From positions 223,521 through 287,520 of the forward strand of contig NZ_JAQKPV010000009.1 in assembly GCF_028200735.1 (NCBI RefSeq): 64,000 bases of DNA. The letters are read 5' to 3'. Within the stretch, counting starts at the first letter, position 1. Every line of letters starts with the position of its first letter. This document shows positions 1 to 8,326 of this stretch, piece after piece. The notes under the pieces are model-generated. The model was not told where the DNA came from and searched no databases. It saw nothing but the letters and a program-made list of their open reading frames with translations. Origin of the DNA: Streptomyces sp. ACA25. Its GTDB lineage: Bacteria; Actinomycetota; Actinomycetes; Streptomycetales; Streptomycetaceae. The position numbers and the translations under genes were made by a program.

Positions 1-708
1 GTCATGGAGTTCGTCTCCGGGACGCCGTACCGCACCGCCGAGCAGCTGGCCGCGGTCGGCCCGGCGCGCACCCGTGCGCTGCTTCTGGGGCTGCCGGACA
101 CCCTGGTGGCGCTGCACGCCGTCGACCCGGCCGGAGTCGGACTGGCGGGTTTCGGGCGGCCGGAGGGTTTCCTGGAGCGGCAGATGCACCGCTGGGGCAA
201 GCAGCTGGCCGCCTCGCGGGACCGGGATCTTCCGGGCATCGACGAGCTGCAGACCTCGCTGGCCCGTACGATCCCCGGCTCGCCGGAGGCCACCGTCGTG
301 CACGGCGACTACCGGCTGGACAACGTCCTGGTGGACGGCGAGGACCGGATCACCGCGGTGCTGGACTGGGAGATGTCCACCCTGGGTGATCCGCTGACCG
401 ACCTCGGACTGCTGGCGATGTACTGCCGGCCCCTCGACGTGCCGGGGTCCGTGCTGGCCACGGCACGCAACGCCCCCGGTCACCCGGATGCCTCGGAGCT
501 CGTCGAGCGCTACGCCGCGGGCTCCGGCCGGGACGTCTCCCGGATCGGCTGGTACACCGCGTTCGCGTATTTCAAGCTCGCCGTGATCCTCGAGGGCATC
601 CACTACCGCTACACCCAGGGCCAGACCGTCGGCGCGGGCTTCGACCGGATCGGTGAGCTGGTCCCGGTCTTCATCGACGGCGGCCTCACCACTCTCCAGG
701 AGGACTGA
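1..708 (+). CDS. ACAD10/11-type phosphotransferase, 5'-truncated by window edge
   Basis: The frame is already open at the first base and the methionine at position 4 lies inside the fold, so the true start is upstream; about 235 C-terminal residues remain. The kinase catalytic loop HGDYRLDNVLV and the metal-binding stretch DWEMSTLGDPLTDLG identify an aminoglycoside-phosphotransferase-like fold of the ACAD10/ACAD11 type. Members of this group usually accompany acyl-CoA dehydrogenases and are thought to phosphorylate hydroxylated acyl intermediates rather than antibiotics. The acyl-CoA dehydrogenase beginning 5 bases downstream supports that reading and implies one transcript. An antibiotic substrate cannot be excluded from the sequence alone. 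Confidence 0.85.
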   Translation, partial: VMEFVSGTPYRTAEQLAAVGPARTRALLLGLPDTLVALHAVDPAGVGLAGFGRPEGFLERQMHRWGKQLAASRDRDLPGIDELQTSLARTIPGSPEATVVHGDYRLDNVLVDGEDRITAVLDWEMSTLGDPLTDLGLLAMYCRPLDVPGSVLATARNAPGHPDASELVERYAAGSGRDVSRIGWYTAFAYFKLAVILEGIHYRYTQGQTVGAGFDRIGELVPVFIDGGLTTLQED

Positions 709-713
709 ACACC

Positions 714-1931
714 ATGCATTTCGCCTACGACACCCGGACCGAGGAACTGCGCGAGCGACTGCTGGCGTTCATGGACGAGCACGTGTACCCGGCCGAGGCG
801 GTCGCCCAGGAGCAGCGGGCCCGGCAGAAGTCGCCCTGGGACACTCCCCCGGTGGTCGAGGAACTCAAGGAACGGGCACGCGGAGAAGGGCTGTGGAACC
901 TCTTCCTCCCCGACGCCGAGCACGGCGCCGGTCTGACCAACCTGCAGTACGCGCCGCTGGCGGAGATCTCCGGGCGCAGCCCGCAGCTGGCCCCGACCGC
1001 CCTCAACTGCGCGGCCCCCGACACCGGGAACATGGAGTTGCTGGCGGAGTTCGGCAGCCCGCAGCAGCAGGAACGGTGGCTCAGCCCTCTGCTGGCCGGT
1101 GAGATCCGCTCGGCCTTCGCGATGACCGAGCCCGAAGTGGCGTCCTCGGACGCCACCAACATCGAGACACGCATCGAGCGGCAGGGTGACAGTTATGTCA
1201 TCAACGGCCGCAAGTGGTACATCACCGGGGCGATGAACCCGGACTGCGCCGTCTTCATCGTGATGGGCAAGACGGACCCCGAGGGTGCCGACATCCGCCG
1301 TCAGCAGTCCATGGTTCTGGTGCCCCGGGACACCCCCGGGGTCGAGGTGGTGCGTGCCCTGCAGTCCTACGGGTTCGAGGACCACTCGCACGGCGGTCAC
1401 GCGGAGGTCGTCTTCCGGGACGTCCGGGTGCCGGCGGACCACCTGATCGGGGAGGAGGGCGGTGGGTTCGCCATCGCCCAGGCGCGGCTCGGTCCGGGCC
1501 GGATCCACCACTGCATGCGGCTGATCGGGATGGCCGAGCGCGGCATCGAGCTGATGTGCCGGCGGGCGGTCTCCCGGACGGCGTTCGGCAAGCCGCTGGC
1601 CCAGCAGGGTGTGGTCCAGGAGTGGATCGCCGACGCCCGGGTCGCGGTGGAGCAGCTGCGGCTGCTGGTGCTGAAGACGGCGTGGCTGATGGACACGGTG
1701 GGCAACCGCGGAGCGCACACGGAGATCCAGGCCATCAAGATCGCGGTGCCGCGTACGGTGGCGGGCATTCTCGACCAGGCCGTCCAGCTGCACGGCGGCG
1801 GCGGCGTGGGCCAGGACTTCCCGCTCGCGGAGCTGTGGACCTCGGCCCGGACGCTGCGGCTGGCGGACGGCCCGGACGAGGTGCACCAGCGCTCACTGGC
1901 CCGGCGGGAGCTGAAGCGCTACCAGAAGTAG
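714..1931 (+). CDS. Acyl-CoA dehydrogenase (ACAD10/11-like)
   Basis: A 405-residue flavoprotein of normal family length that would oxidise an acyl-CoA to its enoyl-CoA using FAD and electron-transfer flavoprotein in the cytoplasm. The central domain carries AFAMTEPEVASSDATNI and GRKWYITGAMN, typical of the FAD/substrate-binding beta domain. The C-terminal helical domain carries RTAFGKPLAQQG and QLHGGGGVGQDFPLAELW. An AGGAGG Shine-Dalgarno lies about 11 bases before the ATG. It follows the kinase by 5 bases, a pairing resembling the fused eukaryotic ACAD10/11 proteins, so the two probably act on the same hydroxyacyl substrate. Chain-length preference cannot be read from the sequence. Confidence 0.92.
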   Translation: MHFAYDTRTEELRERLLAFMDEHVYPAEAVAQEQRARQKSPWDTPPVVEELKERARGEGLWNLFLPDAEHGAGLTNLQYAPLAEISGRSPQLAPTALNCAAPDTGNMELLAEFGSPQQQERWLSPLLAGEIRSAFAMTEPEVASSDATNIETRIERQGDSYVINGRKWYITGAMNPDCAVFIVMGKTDPEGADIRRQQSMVLVPRDTPGVEVVRALQSYGFEDHSHGGHAEVVFRDVRVPADHLIGEEGGGFAIAQARLGPGRIHHCMRLIGMAERGIELMCRRAVSRTAFGKPLAQQGVVQEWIADARVAVEQLRLLVLKTAWLMDTVGNRGAHTEIQAIKIAVPRTVAGILDQAVQLHGGGGVGQDFPLAELWTSARTLRLADGPDEVHQRSLARRELKRYQK

Positions 1932-1961
1932 GGCCCCGCACCCGACGGGCCGGTGAGCAGG

Positions 1962-2942
1962 TCAGGGAGTGACCACCACCCGGCCCGTCGTGGTGCCGTC
2001 CGCGACCCGCTGCACGGCGTCGGCGGCCTCCGCCAGCGGGACGCGCTCACTGACCAGGGGACGGATCGCGCCACGGGCGGCGAGCGCGGTGAGCTCGCGG
2101 TGGCAGGCCGGCACCGAGGCCGGCTCGTTCTTGGCGTACAAACCCCAGTGCAGGCCCAGGATGGCGTAGTTCTTCACCAGCGCGTGGTTGAGGGCCGGCT
2201 GGGGGATGGTGCCGCCGGCGAAGCCGACGATCACGATACGACCCTCGAAGGCGATGCACTTGACCGACTTGGCGTAGGCGTCGCCGCCCACGGGGTCGTA
2301 CACCACGTCGGCGCCCCGGCCGCCGGTGGTCTCCTTGACCACCGCCACGATGTCCTCGGAGCTGCGGTCCACCACCACGTCGCAGCCCAGCTTCCGGGCG
2401 GTGTCCACCTTGCCCCGGCTGCCGACCACGCCGATGACGGTGGCGCCGGCGGCCTTGCCCAGCTGTACGGCGGCGCTGCCGACACCGCCGGCCGCGGCGT
2501 GCACCAGCAGGGTCTCCCCGGGCTGCAGCCGGGCTCTGCGGTGCAGCCCGAACCAGCCGGTCTGGTAGCCGATGTGCAGGGCGGCGGCTTCCGCGTCGTC
2601 GAGTTCCGCCGGGGCGGGCAGTGCGGTCGCCGCCGGGACCAGGGCGAGCTCGGCGAAGGCTCCGCCGGGCAGGGCCGGCTGGGCGATCACCCGGGCGCCG
2701 GTCTCCGCCACCGCGCCCTCGCCGGCGGACAGGACCTCGCCGCACAGCTCCACACCCGGGGTGAACGGCATCGGCGGCCGGACCTGGTAGTGCCCGCGGC
2801 ACAGCAGTGCGTCGGGGAAGTTGATGTTCGCCGCGCGTACCCGGACCAGCAGTTCACCGGGGCCCGGCGTGGGGTCGTCGGTCTCCTCCAGGCGCATCAC
2901 CTCGCGCGGTTCGCCGTTCTCGTGGACTCGCCATGCCTTCAC
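1962..2942 (-). CDS. NADPH:quinone oxidoreductase, MDR superfamily
   Basis: A 326-residue zinc-free medium-chain dehydrogenase/reductase. The N-terminal catalytic domain starts KAWRVHENGEP. The nucleotide-binding fold shows HAAAGGVGSAAVQLGKAAGA around residues 135-155, followed by VGSRGKVDTARKLGCDVV, as in NADPH-dependent quinone or enoyl reductases. I chose the GTG at 2942 because ACGGAGG sits just upstream; the longer frame to 3008 has no such signal and adds an Arg-rich leader. It converges on the acyl-CoA dehydrogenase at 1931 and lies downstream of the TetR gene on the same strand, about 105 bases away across a hairpin. Probable role: reduction of quinones or enoyl intermediates; the substrate is unknown. 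Confidence 0.88.
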   Translation of the reverse strand: MKAWRVHENGEPREVMRLEETDDPTPGPGELLVRVRAANINFPDALLCRGHYQVRPPMPFTPGVELCGEVLSAGEGAVAETGARVIAQPALPGGAFAELALVPAATALPAPAELDDAEAAALHIGYQTGWFGLHRRARLQPGETLLVHAAAGGVGSAAVQLGKAAGATVIGVVGSRGKVDTARKLGCDVVVDRSSEDIVAVVKETTGGRGADVVYDPVGGDAYAKSVKCIAFEGRIVIVGFAGGTIPQPALNHALVKNYAILGLHWGLYAKNEPASVPACHRELTALAARGAIRPLVSERVPLAEAADAVQRVADGTTTGRVVVTP

Positions 2943-3009
2943 GTGGCCTCCGTTTGCCTCTCGTGGGATCACCTTGCCGGTGACGGGGGTGCCCGGTCGC
3001 CGCCGCACT

Positions 3010-3029
3010 CCGGCCCCCGGGGGGGCCGG
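3010..3029 (-). terminator. Hairpin after TetR gene
   Basis: Nine-base arms CCGGCCCCC and GGGGGCCGG separated by two bases lie about 20 bases past the stop codon of the TetR gene on the minus strand. There is no T tract, which is usual for Streptomyces hairpin terminators. It may separate the TetR unit from the quinone reductase. Confidence 0.5.
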
Positions 3030-3047
3030 GCGAAGGGCCGGGCGGGA

Positions 3048-3665
3048 TCAGGCGCGCAGGGCGCGCAGCAGCAGATCAGCCAAGTGGTCGGCGACCTCCC
3101 GCGGGGAGAGCGGGCCTTCCCGCCGGTACCAGTTGGACAGGTGGTGGACCGAGCCGAAGTGGTAGTCGACCACCAGGTCGGCGGGGGTCGCCGTGGTGAA
3201 CACCCCGGCCTCCTGTCCCTCCTCGATCAGAGCCCGGAAACGCTCGTGGTACCGGCGGCGGTCGGCGCGTACCTGCTTCAGCTTCTCCGGGCTCAGCTGG
3301 TGCATGGACCGGAAGAAGATGGTGGCGTCGTCGAGGTTCTCGATGGTGGTCACCACCACGTCCGCTGCGGCGTCCCGCAGCCGCTGCTCGACGGGCGCGG
3401 CGGAGTCGGCGAAGGCGTCCAGCCGCTCCTGCTGCAGGCGCAGCACCCGGGCGTAGACCTCGTGCAGCAGATCGTCCTTGGAGCCGAAGTAGTGGTAGAG
3501 CGCGCCCTTGGTGACCCCGGCCGCGTCGACGATCTCCTGGACGGAGGTCCGCTCGTAGCCGCGCGCGGCGAACAGCCGGGTTGCTGTGGCCATCAGCCGC
3601 TGCGGTACTTCCGAGGTGCCCGAAGCCTTGCGTGCCGTGCCGTTGCGCTCCGTGCTTTCGTCCAT
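3048..3665 (-). CDS. TetR/AcrR family transcriptional regulator
   Basis: A 205-residue repressor. The N-terminal helix-turn-helix is seen as TSVQEIVDAAGVTKGALYHYF followed by GSKDDLLHEVYARV; the rest is the usual helical ligand-binding domain. The ATG at 3665 is preceded by GAAAGGTG at good spacing; a GTG one codon upstream is possible. It starts 4 bases after the stop of the SDR gene, so the two are translationally coupled and the SDR product is probably part of the regulated pathway. The ligand is likely an acyl-CoA, inferred from the neighbouring acyl-CoA dehydrogenase and MaoC hydratase. The divergent promoter region at 4501-4587 contains two candidate operators. Confidence 0.9.
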   Translation of the reverse strand: MDESTERNGTARKASGTSEVPQRLMATATRLFAARGYERTSVQEIVDAAGVTKGALYHYFGSKDDLLHEVYARVLRLQQERLDAFADSAAPVEQRLRDAAADVVVTTIENLDDATIFFRSMHQLSPEKLKQVRADRRRYHERFRALIEEGQEAGVFTTATPADLVVDYHFGSVHHLSNWYRREGPLSPREVADHLADLLLRALRA

Positions 3666-3669
3666 CACT

Positions 3670-4425
3670 TCACCTTTCGAGCTTCTGCTGGGCGCGGTTC
3701 ATCCCGCGGAGCCACCGCTCGGGGTCCGCGGCGCGGGCCGTAGCGTACTCGGCGGCCTCCGGGTGCGGCAGAATCAGGAAGCGGTCCTCGGCGATGCCCT
3801 CGTGCAGCGCCTGCGCCACCTGTTCGGCCTCGATCGCGCCGGGCTCCAGCATCGTCCTGCCCATGGCTCCGGCGTTCTCCAGCATGTCGGTCCGCACTCC
3901 CTGCGGGCAGATGGCGTGCACGGCGATGCCGCGGTGCCGGTAGGTGACCGAGAGCCACTCGGCGAAGGCGAGCGCCGCGTGCTTGGACACGCTGTAGGGG
4001 GCCGAGCCGAGCGCCGTGAGCAGGCCGGCCGCGGAGACGGTGGCCACGAACCGTCCGCTGCCGCGTTCCAGCCAGTCGGGCAGCAGTGCGCGGCTCGCCC
4101 GGACATGCGCCATGACGTTGACGTCCCAGGCGGCCTCCCAGACCGCTTCCGGGGCCTCCGGGCCGCCCCGCGGGGCGATTCCGGCATTCGCGCAGAAGAT
4201 GTCGATCGTTCCGCCGAGTGCTTCCATCGCCTCGGGGACGATGTCGGAGGCGTCGCCGGGGACCGCGATCTGTCCGGTCTCCGCGGCGACGGCACGGGCC
4301 TTGTCGGCGTCCAGGTCGTTGATGACCACCCGTGCGCCACGCTCGGCGAAGCTTCTGGCGAGCGCCGCGCCGATGCCTCCGCCCGCTCCCGTGACCACCA
4401 CTGCCGTGTCCCGCATGCTCTCCAT
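3670..4425 (-). CDS. Short-chain dehydrogenase/reductase (SDR)
   Basis: A classical SDR of 251 residues. The nucleotide-binding motif is VTGAGGGIGAALARSF near the N-terminus, followed by CANAGIAPRG and the catalytic Tyr/Lys in PYSVSKHAAL. It should interconvert a hydroxyl and a keto group with NAD(P)H; a beta-hydroxyacyl-CoA or similar lipid intermediate fits the context. The ATG at 4425 follows GAGGAG by about 9 bases. The longer frame to 4476 lacks a ribosome-binding site and adds an implausible basic leader. It is divergent from the MaoC hydratase and co-transcribed with the downstream TetR gene. Confidence 0.9.
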   Translation of the reverse strand: MESMRDTAVVVTGAGGGIGAALARSFAERGARVVINDLDADKARAVAAETGQIAVPGDASDIVPEAMEALGGTIDIFCANAGIAPRGGPEAPEAVWEAAWDVNVMAHVRASRALLPDWLERGSGRFVATVSAAGLLTALGSAPYSVSKHAALAFAEWLSVTYRHRGIAVHAICPQGVRTDMLENAGAMGRTMLEPGAIEAEQVAQALHEGIAEDRFLILPHPEAAEYATARAADPERWLRGMNRAQQKLER

Positions 4426-4500
4426 GTTTCCCGGTCTCCTCGCGTAGGCGCCGCAGCCGCGGCTCGGCCGCGCCACCGGTGACGGCGCGCCCGACAGGGC

Positions 4501-4530
4501 AGACTAACCAGTCGGTATGTGGTTCGGGAA
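4501..4530 (-). promoter_or_regulatory. Promoter of SDR-TetR with overlapping operator
   Basis: On the minus strand TTCCCG and TAGTCT (4501-4506) are 18 bases apart. The imperfect inverted repeat ACCGACTGGTTAGT, of the kind bound by many TetR-family fatty-acid regulators, overlaps the -10 element. The leader before the SDR ATG is about 70 bases. Binding by the adjacent TetR is inferred. Confidence 0.5.
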
Positions 4531-4544
4531 GGGCTGCGTCCCCG

Positions 4545-4587
4545 TTGACAGGCACCGGAGTCCGGGCCATGCTGAGCAAGCGCTTAG
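4545..4587 (+). promoter_or_regulatory. Promoter of MaoC gene with CTGAGC-N4-GCTTAG operator
   Basis: A consensus TTGACA (4545-4550) is 17 bases from CATGCT (4568-4573). Immediately overlapping is CTGAGCAAGCGCTTAG (4572-4587), an inverted repeat whose twin, CTGAGCGGGCGCTTAG, lies upstream of the TetR gene at 8971. A repressor bound here would cover the -10 box and the transcription start. Confidence 0.6.
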
Positions 4588-4637
4588 CGTGTGGGCTGAG
4601 AGCGGTACGGACACTTCTGCGAGGGAGGCACCTGACA

Positions 4638-5099
4638 ATGGCAGAGCCCCGGGTCTTTGCGTCGGTCGATGAGCTGCGGGCGGCAGCCGGTGAGGAACTG
4701 GGCGCCAGCGACTGGCTGGAAGTCGATCAGAAGCGCATCGACCTCTTCGCCGAGGCGACCGGCGACCATCAGTGGATCCACGTCGACCCCGAACGCGCGG
4801 CGTCCGGGCCGTTCAAGACCACCATCGCACACGGATACCTGACACTGTCCCTGCTGCCGGCGCTCGTCCCGCAGCTGATCAGCGTCGAGGGCGTCCGGAT
4901 GGGCCTCAACTACGGGACGAACAAGGTACGGTTCCCCTCCCCCGTGCCGGTGGGTTCGCGGCTGCGTGCCACGGCGCGCATCGCCGAGGTCTCCGAGGTG
5001 ACCGGAGGGGTGCAGCTGACACTGACCGTCACCGTCGAGCGTGAGGGCGGCGCCAAGCCCGTCTGTGTCGCGGAGAGCGTCAGCCGCTACTACCTCTGA
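4638..5099 (+). CDS. MaoC-like (R)-specific enoyl-CoA hydratase
   Basis: A 153-residue single hot-dog protein. The hydratase signature FAEATGDHQWIHVDPERA with GPFKTTIAHGYLTLSL supplies the catalytic Asp/His pair expected of (R)-enoyl-CoA hydratases of the NodN/MaoC group. Its length is normal for the single-domain family, which works as a dimer. I chose the ATG at 4638 because GAGGGAGG lies about 10 bases upstream; the frame continues back to 4479 but would run through the promoter. It faces the SDR-TetR operon, and the two hydratase/dehydrogenase activities could act in sequence on the same acyl-CoA. It ends at a bidirectional terminator. Confidence 0.92.
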   Translation: MAEPRVFASVDELRAAAGEELGASDWLEVDQKRIDLFAEATGDHQWIHVDPERAASGPFKTTIAHGYLTLSLLPALVPQLISVEGVRMGLNYGTNKVRFPSPVPVGSRLRATARIAEVSEVTGGVQLTLTVTVEREGGAKPVCVAESVSRYYL

Positions 5100-5133
5100 C
5101 CGGGAGGGCCTCCGGGCGAACAACCGGAGGGGA

Positions 5134-5166
5134 GCCGGGGGCGGCGCTCGAGGTGCCGCCCCCGGC
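5134..5166. terminator. Bidirectional hairpin terminator
   Basis: A perfect 12-base stem, GCCGGGGGCGGC with GCCGCCCCCGGC around a 9-base loop, lies between the convergent MaoC gene (stop 5099) and the band-7 gene (stop 5173). It can serve both directions. Confidence 0.8.
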
Positions 5167-5172
5167 CGGCGT

Positions 5173-6570
5173 TCACTCCTCGTCCGGGCGGTCGGACAGC
5201 GCGCCGCGGGCCTGACGCAGCGCCTCCTCGGCCTGCTGCCTGCCGTCCTCGCCGCCGAGGGCGCGCACGGTCTCGCCCGCCGCCCCGCCGCCGCGGCGCC
5301 GGGCGAGCTGGGGCAGCAGCTGGGCGGTGAGCAGAGTGGAGAGCGCGGACATGTCCGCCGAGCTGCCGTCGGTCTGCACCACCACGGGCTGCGGAGCGTG
5401 CTCGGCCAGCGTCGCGGCGACCTCCAGCCGTCGGCGGGCCAGCTCGTAGTCGAGCACCGCGCGGTTGTCCCGGTAGGCGGGAGCCAGCCGCTGCTGGGCC
5501 TTGGCCTCGTTCTCCGCGGCGGAGAGCCCGGTCCGCCCGCGGGTCTCGATCTCGAAACGCACCCGCTGTGCCTCGGTCTCCTGCTCCTCGAGCATCTGGG
5601 CGACGTCCTTGCGGGCCTGGTTCAGCGCCGCGTTGACCTCGATGACCTTGGCCTCACGGGTCTTCTTGGACCGCTCGATGTCCATGAGCAGGTTGTCGAT
5701 GCGCCGCTTGCGGGTGAGCTCCCACTCCTGCTCGTAGGCGGTCTTCTCCTTGGCGACCCGCTCCCGGGTGGCCAGGTGCTTCTGATACTGGGTGGGCAGT
5801 TGCACGTCGGGGATGTTGCTGCCGGTGATCCGTACCCCGTAGCGCTGCAACTGGCGGTTGAGCAGCTCCTGCATGTCCGCCACGTCGGAGCCGCGCAGGT
5901 CGTAGGCCTGCTCGGTGCGGACCTGACGGCCACGCTGCCTGATGGCGTCCTGGACCGCGTTGGAGAGCACCAGGTCGAAATTGCCCGCGCCGATGGTCCG
6001 CACGAAGAGAATCGCGTCGGTGATGCGGAACTTCAGGAAGAACTCGATCGACTTCAGTGGCACGTTCTCCCTGGTGGGGCAGGCCACCACCGGTGCGGAG
6101 TACGGGATCTCGGTCGAGGTGTCCACCACGAAGTCCACCTGGGACCAGGGGTGCCACAGGTAGTGGCGACCCGGGTCGAGGGCCCCGACGACGGCTCCGT
6201 ACCGGGTCAGGACACCCGCGGTGCCCTGCTCGATCTCCACGATCGAGGACCGCCACCACCACAGCCCGCCGAGCAGCAGGCAGAGAATTCCGACGAAGAA
6301 GGTCGGGACGGCGAGTGCCCGGTAGACGGCCTCGGGGAGCGTGCTCGATTCCTGTGCCTCGTTGATCAGCATCATCACACCGGACAGCAGCGCGAAGAGG
6401 CCGAACCACAGCAGCACCGCCCAGCTGGTGCGGCGGGTGTTGCGCGGGATGACGACCGGGACCAGCGCCCCCTTGTCACCGCCCCGGAGGAGCCGGGCGA
6501 CGTCGCTCCAGGAGGCAAGGGCCTCCTGGATGGTGGATCCGCCGCGGTCGGCAGGCGTCGGCTGGCTCAT
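5173..6570 (-). CDS. Band 7/SPFH membrane protein B
   Basis: A 465-residue protein. Two hydrophobic segments near residues 50-70 and 85-110 (SWAVLLWFGLFALLSGVMML; AVPTFFVGILCLLLGGLWWW) are followed by an SPFH domain beginning IVEIEQGTAGVLTRYGAVVG and including DPGRHYLWHPWSQVDFVVDTS. A long charged coiled coil follows (ARRRLEVAATLAEH and preceding residues). SPFH proteins form ring or cage assemblies on the inner membrane and often regulate proteases or membrane microdomains. Its ATG overlaps the stop of the upstream paralogue by four bases (ATGA), as in HflK/HflC-type hetero-oligomer pairs. The specific partner or function is unknown. Confidence 0.85.
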   Translation of the reverse strand: MSQPTPADRGGSTIQEALASWSDVARLLRGGDKGALVPVVIPRNTRRTSWAVLLWFGLFALLSGVMMLINEAQESSTLPEAVYRALAVPTFFVGILCLLLGGLWWWRSSIVEIEQGTAGVLTRYGAVVGALDPGRHYLWHPWSQVDFVVDTSTEIPYSAPVVACPTRENVPLKSIEFFLKFRITDAILFVRTIGAGNFDLVLSNAVQDAIRQRGRQVRTEQAYDLRGSDVADMQELLNRQLQRYGVRITGSNIPDVQLPTQYQKHLATRERVAKEKTAYEQEWELTRKRRIDNLLMDIERSKKTREAKVIEVNAALNQARKDVAQMLEEQETEAQRVRFEIETRGRTGLSAAENEAKAQQRLAPAYRDNRAVLDYELARRRLEVAATLAEHAPQPVVVQTDGSSADMSALSTLLTAQLLPQLARRRGGGAAGETVRALGGEDGRQQAEEALRQARGALSDRPDEE

Positions 6571-8234
6571 TCACTGACCTCCTGCTGCGTGCCGGTACCG
6601 GAGTCGTCCGGGCCGGTGGCGTCGTTCAGCCGTTCACCGATGGCCTCCTCGGACACCGACTGGCGGATCGCCTCGATGGCCTCGTCCCCGGCCCCTTCGG
6701 TGGAGTCGATCTCCGGTGCCGGGACGGTGGTCTGCTCCCTGGCGAGCAGGGCGTCGATCTCCTCCTGGCGGTCCGCGATCCGGGCGGAGATCTCCGTGAG
6801 GCGGCTGCGGATGGCGGCCATGTCCTCGTCGGTGAAGAGCTCGGCACCGGTCTCGCCGATGAGTCCGCGGGCGATGCGAGGGAAGTCGACGGTGGCGGAT
6901 TCCCCGCCGCCGATCTTCAGTACCTGCGGCATCCGCTCGGACACTCCTTCGAGCTTGTCGAGCACATGATGCCGGTAGCGGAAGTTGAGGATCTCCGGAG
7001 CCGCGGCGGCGCTGACCGCGCGGATGTCCAGGGCCTGGGCCTCGAGCAGAGCGGCGTTGGCGTTGGCCTCGCTCTCCGCCTCCACGAAGCGCTGCCGGGC
7101 CACCGAGCGGGCGCGGTTGGTCTCCCGTTCCAGGGCGGTGTCCATCTGCGCCTGGTACTGGGCGATGTCGGCCTGGATGGAGGAGAGCGTCTCGTTGAGG
7201 GTGGCGAGCTCCTTGGTGAGATCGCCCTCGTTGTGCTCCTTGCGCAGCTGGAGCTCGTACTCGTGGGTGTATGCCTCCTTGGCCAGGCGGACCATCTCCG
7301 GCGCGGCCAGGTCCATGCGGTACTCCTTGCTGGAGGGCTCCGCATGGGTGATGTTGGCGTTCGTCAGCTCCACGGCCGGGCTGAACTGCTGGTTGAGCTG
7401 GTCGAGCAGGCGGTTGGTGTTCTCCCCCACCATGTCGTAGAGGGCCGAGGCCTCCTGGTCGTAGATCAGGCTCCGGGTGGTCTCGCTGACGGCGTTGTTC
7501 AGCTTCTCCTCGAAGCCGCGCACCGCTCCGAGCGTGTAGATGAACTCGACCGGGTCATTGATCCGGAACTGCACGAACAGGTCGATGGAGGCCTGCACAC
7601 CGCTCTTCGTCGGCGCCTCCCGGATCGGGGCGTTGTACGGGTACTCGCGCGTGGTGTTGACGATGTACGAGACGCGCTTCCAGGGGTTCAACAGGGTGAC
7701 CCGGCCGGGGCCGACCACCTGCTCCAGCTTTCCGAACCGGGTGATCAGCGCCTGGCAGCCGTCCGGCACCATGACCATGCCCTGCCGCCACCACATGAAG
7801 GCCGTCGCGGCGAGCACCAGGAGCCAGTAATGGATGCCGAAGACCGGGTCGAGCAGCAGGGTGCCGCCGTCGCCGACCGCGAGCAGGACGGCGCTCGCCA
7901 CCGCACCGAGACCGATCAGCAGCAGCGCGGGGAGCATCGTGATGAAGGTGCGCCCGCGGGGGATCACCATGGGACAGATGACATGTACGGAGCCGCTGCG
8001 GCTCCGCTCCAGCGAGCTGCGGTTGAGCGCCTCCCCGGCGCCGTTCAGCGAGGTCTCCTGCTGCTCGATCCGGGTGCCGACCGAGGCGCCCTGATCCCGG
8101 GCGGCCAGGAAGTCCTCGGGATCGCCGCCCATGCCCTCGGCCCGCTCCTGGAGCAATCCGCCGACGGCCTCCCGAGGATCACCGCCCTGGGCGACCGACC
8201 TGGCCGCAGTCCGCACGTTGTCCCTCAGCGACAT
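6567..8234 (-). CDS. Band 7/SPFH membrane protein A
   Basis: A 555-residue SPFH protein, first of the coupled pair. A soluble N-terminal stretch of about 80 residues precedes two transmembrane helices (TFITMLPALLLIGLGAVASA; GIHYWLLVLAATAFMWW). The SPFH core then starts GMVMVPDGCQALITRFGKLE, and an extended Glu/Ala-rich coiled coil runs through ERETNRARSVARQRFVEAE. The acidic C-terminus is probably disordered. The ATG at 8234 has GGGAGG eight bases upstream; the ATG at 8240 would abut it too closely. Co-translation with the 5173 gene suggests a stoichiometric hetero-oligomer. No protease partner such as FtsH or an NfeD protein is nearby. Confidence 0.85.
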   Translation of the reverse strand: MSLRDNVRTAARSVAQGGDPREAVGGLLQERAEGMGGDPEDFLAARDQGASVGTRIEQQETSLNGAGEALNRSSLERSRSGSVHVICPMVIPRGRTFITMLPALLLIGLGAVASAVLLAVGDGGTLLLDPVFGIHYWLLVLAATAFMWWRQGMVMVPDGCQALITRFGKLEQVVGPGRVTLLNPWKRVSYIVNTTREYPYNAPIREAPTKSGVQASIDLFVQFRINDPVEFIYTLGAVRGFEEKLNNAVSETTRSLIYDQEASALYDMVGENTNRLLDQLNQQFSPAVELTNANITHAEPSSKEYRMDLAAPEMVRLAKEAYTHEYELQLRKEHNEGDLTKELATLNETLSSIQADIAQYQAQMDTALERETNRARSVARQRFVEAESEANANAALLEAQALDIRAVSAAAAPEILNFRYRHHVLDKLEGVSERMPQVLKIGGGESATVDFPRIARGLIGETGAELFTDEDMAAIRSRLTEISARIADRQEEIDALLAREQTTVPAPEIDSTEGAGDEAIEAIRQSVSEEAIGERLNDATGPDDSGTGTQQEVSE

Positions 8235-8326
8235 GAGCATCCCCTCCCGGTTTTTCCCGCGTGGCGCGCACTGGTCAGGTCTGATCCCATCAGCCGGCGG
8301 CCCGGGGCGCCAGCCGGGGGGCGCGC

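Noticed and set aside
1..708. Aminoglycoside resistance gene at the left edge
   Set aside because: The motifs (DWEMSTLGDPLTDLG) and coupling to an acyl-CoA dehydrogenase point to the ACAD10/11 kinase group instead.
609..1886. 425-codon open frame antisense to the acyl-CoA dehydrogenase
   Set aside because: It is the reverse-strand shadow of a clear gene; composition is Arg/His/Leu-rich with no motif and no ribosome site.
1953..3743. 596-codon plus-strand frame over the quinone reductase and TetR genes
   Set aside because: Antisense to two recognisable genes; Gly/Val/Arg-rich filler typical of GC-rich shadows.
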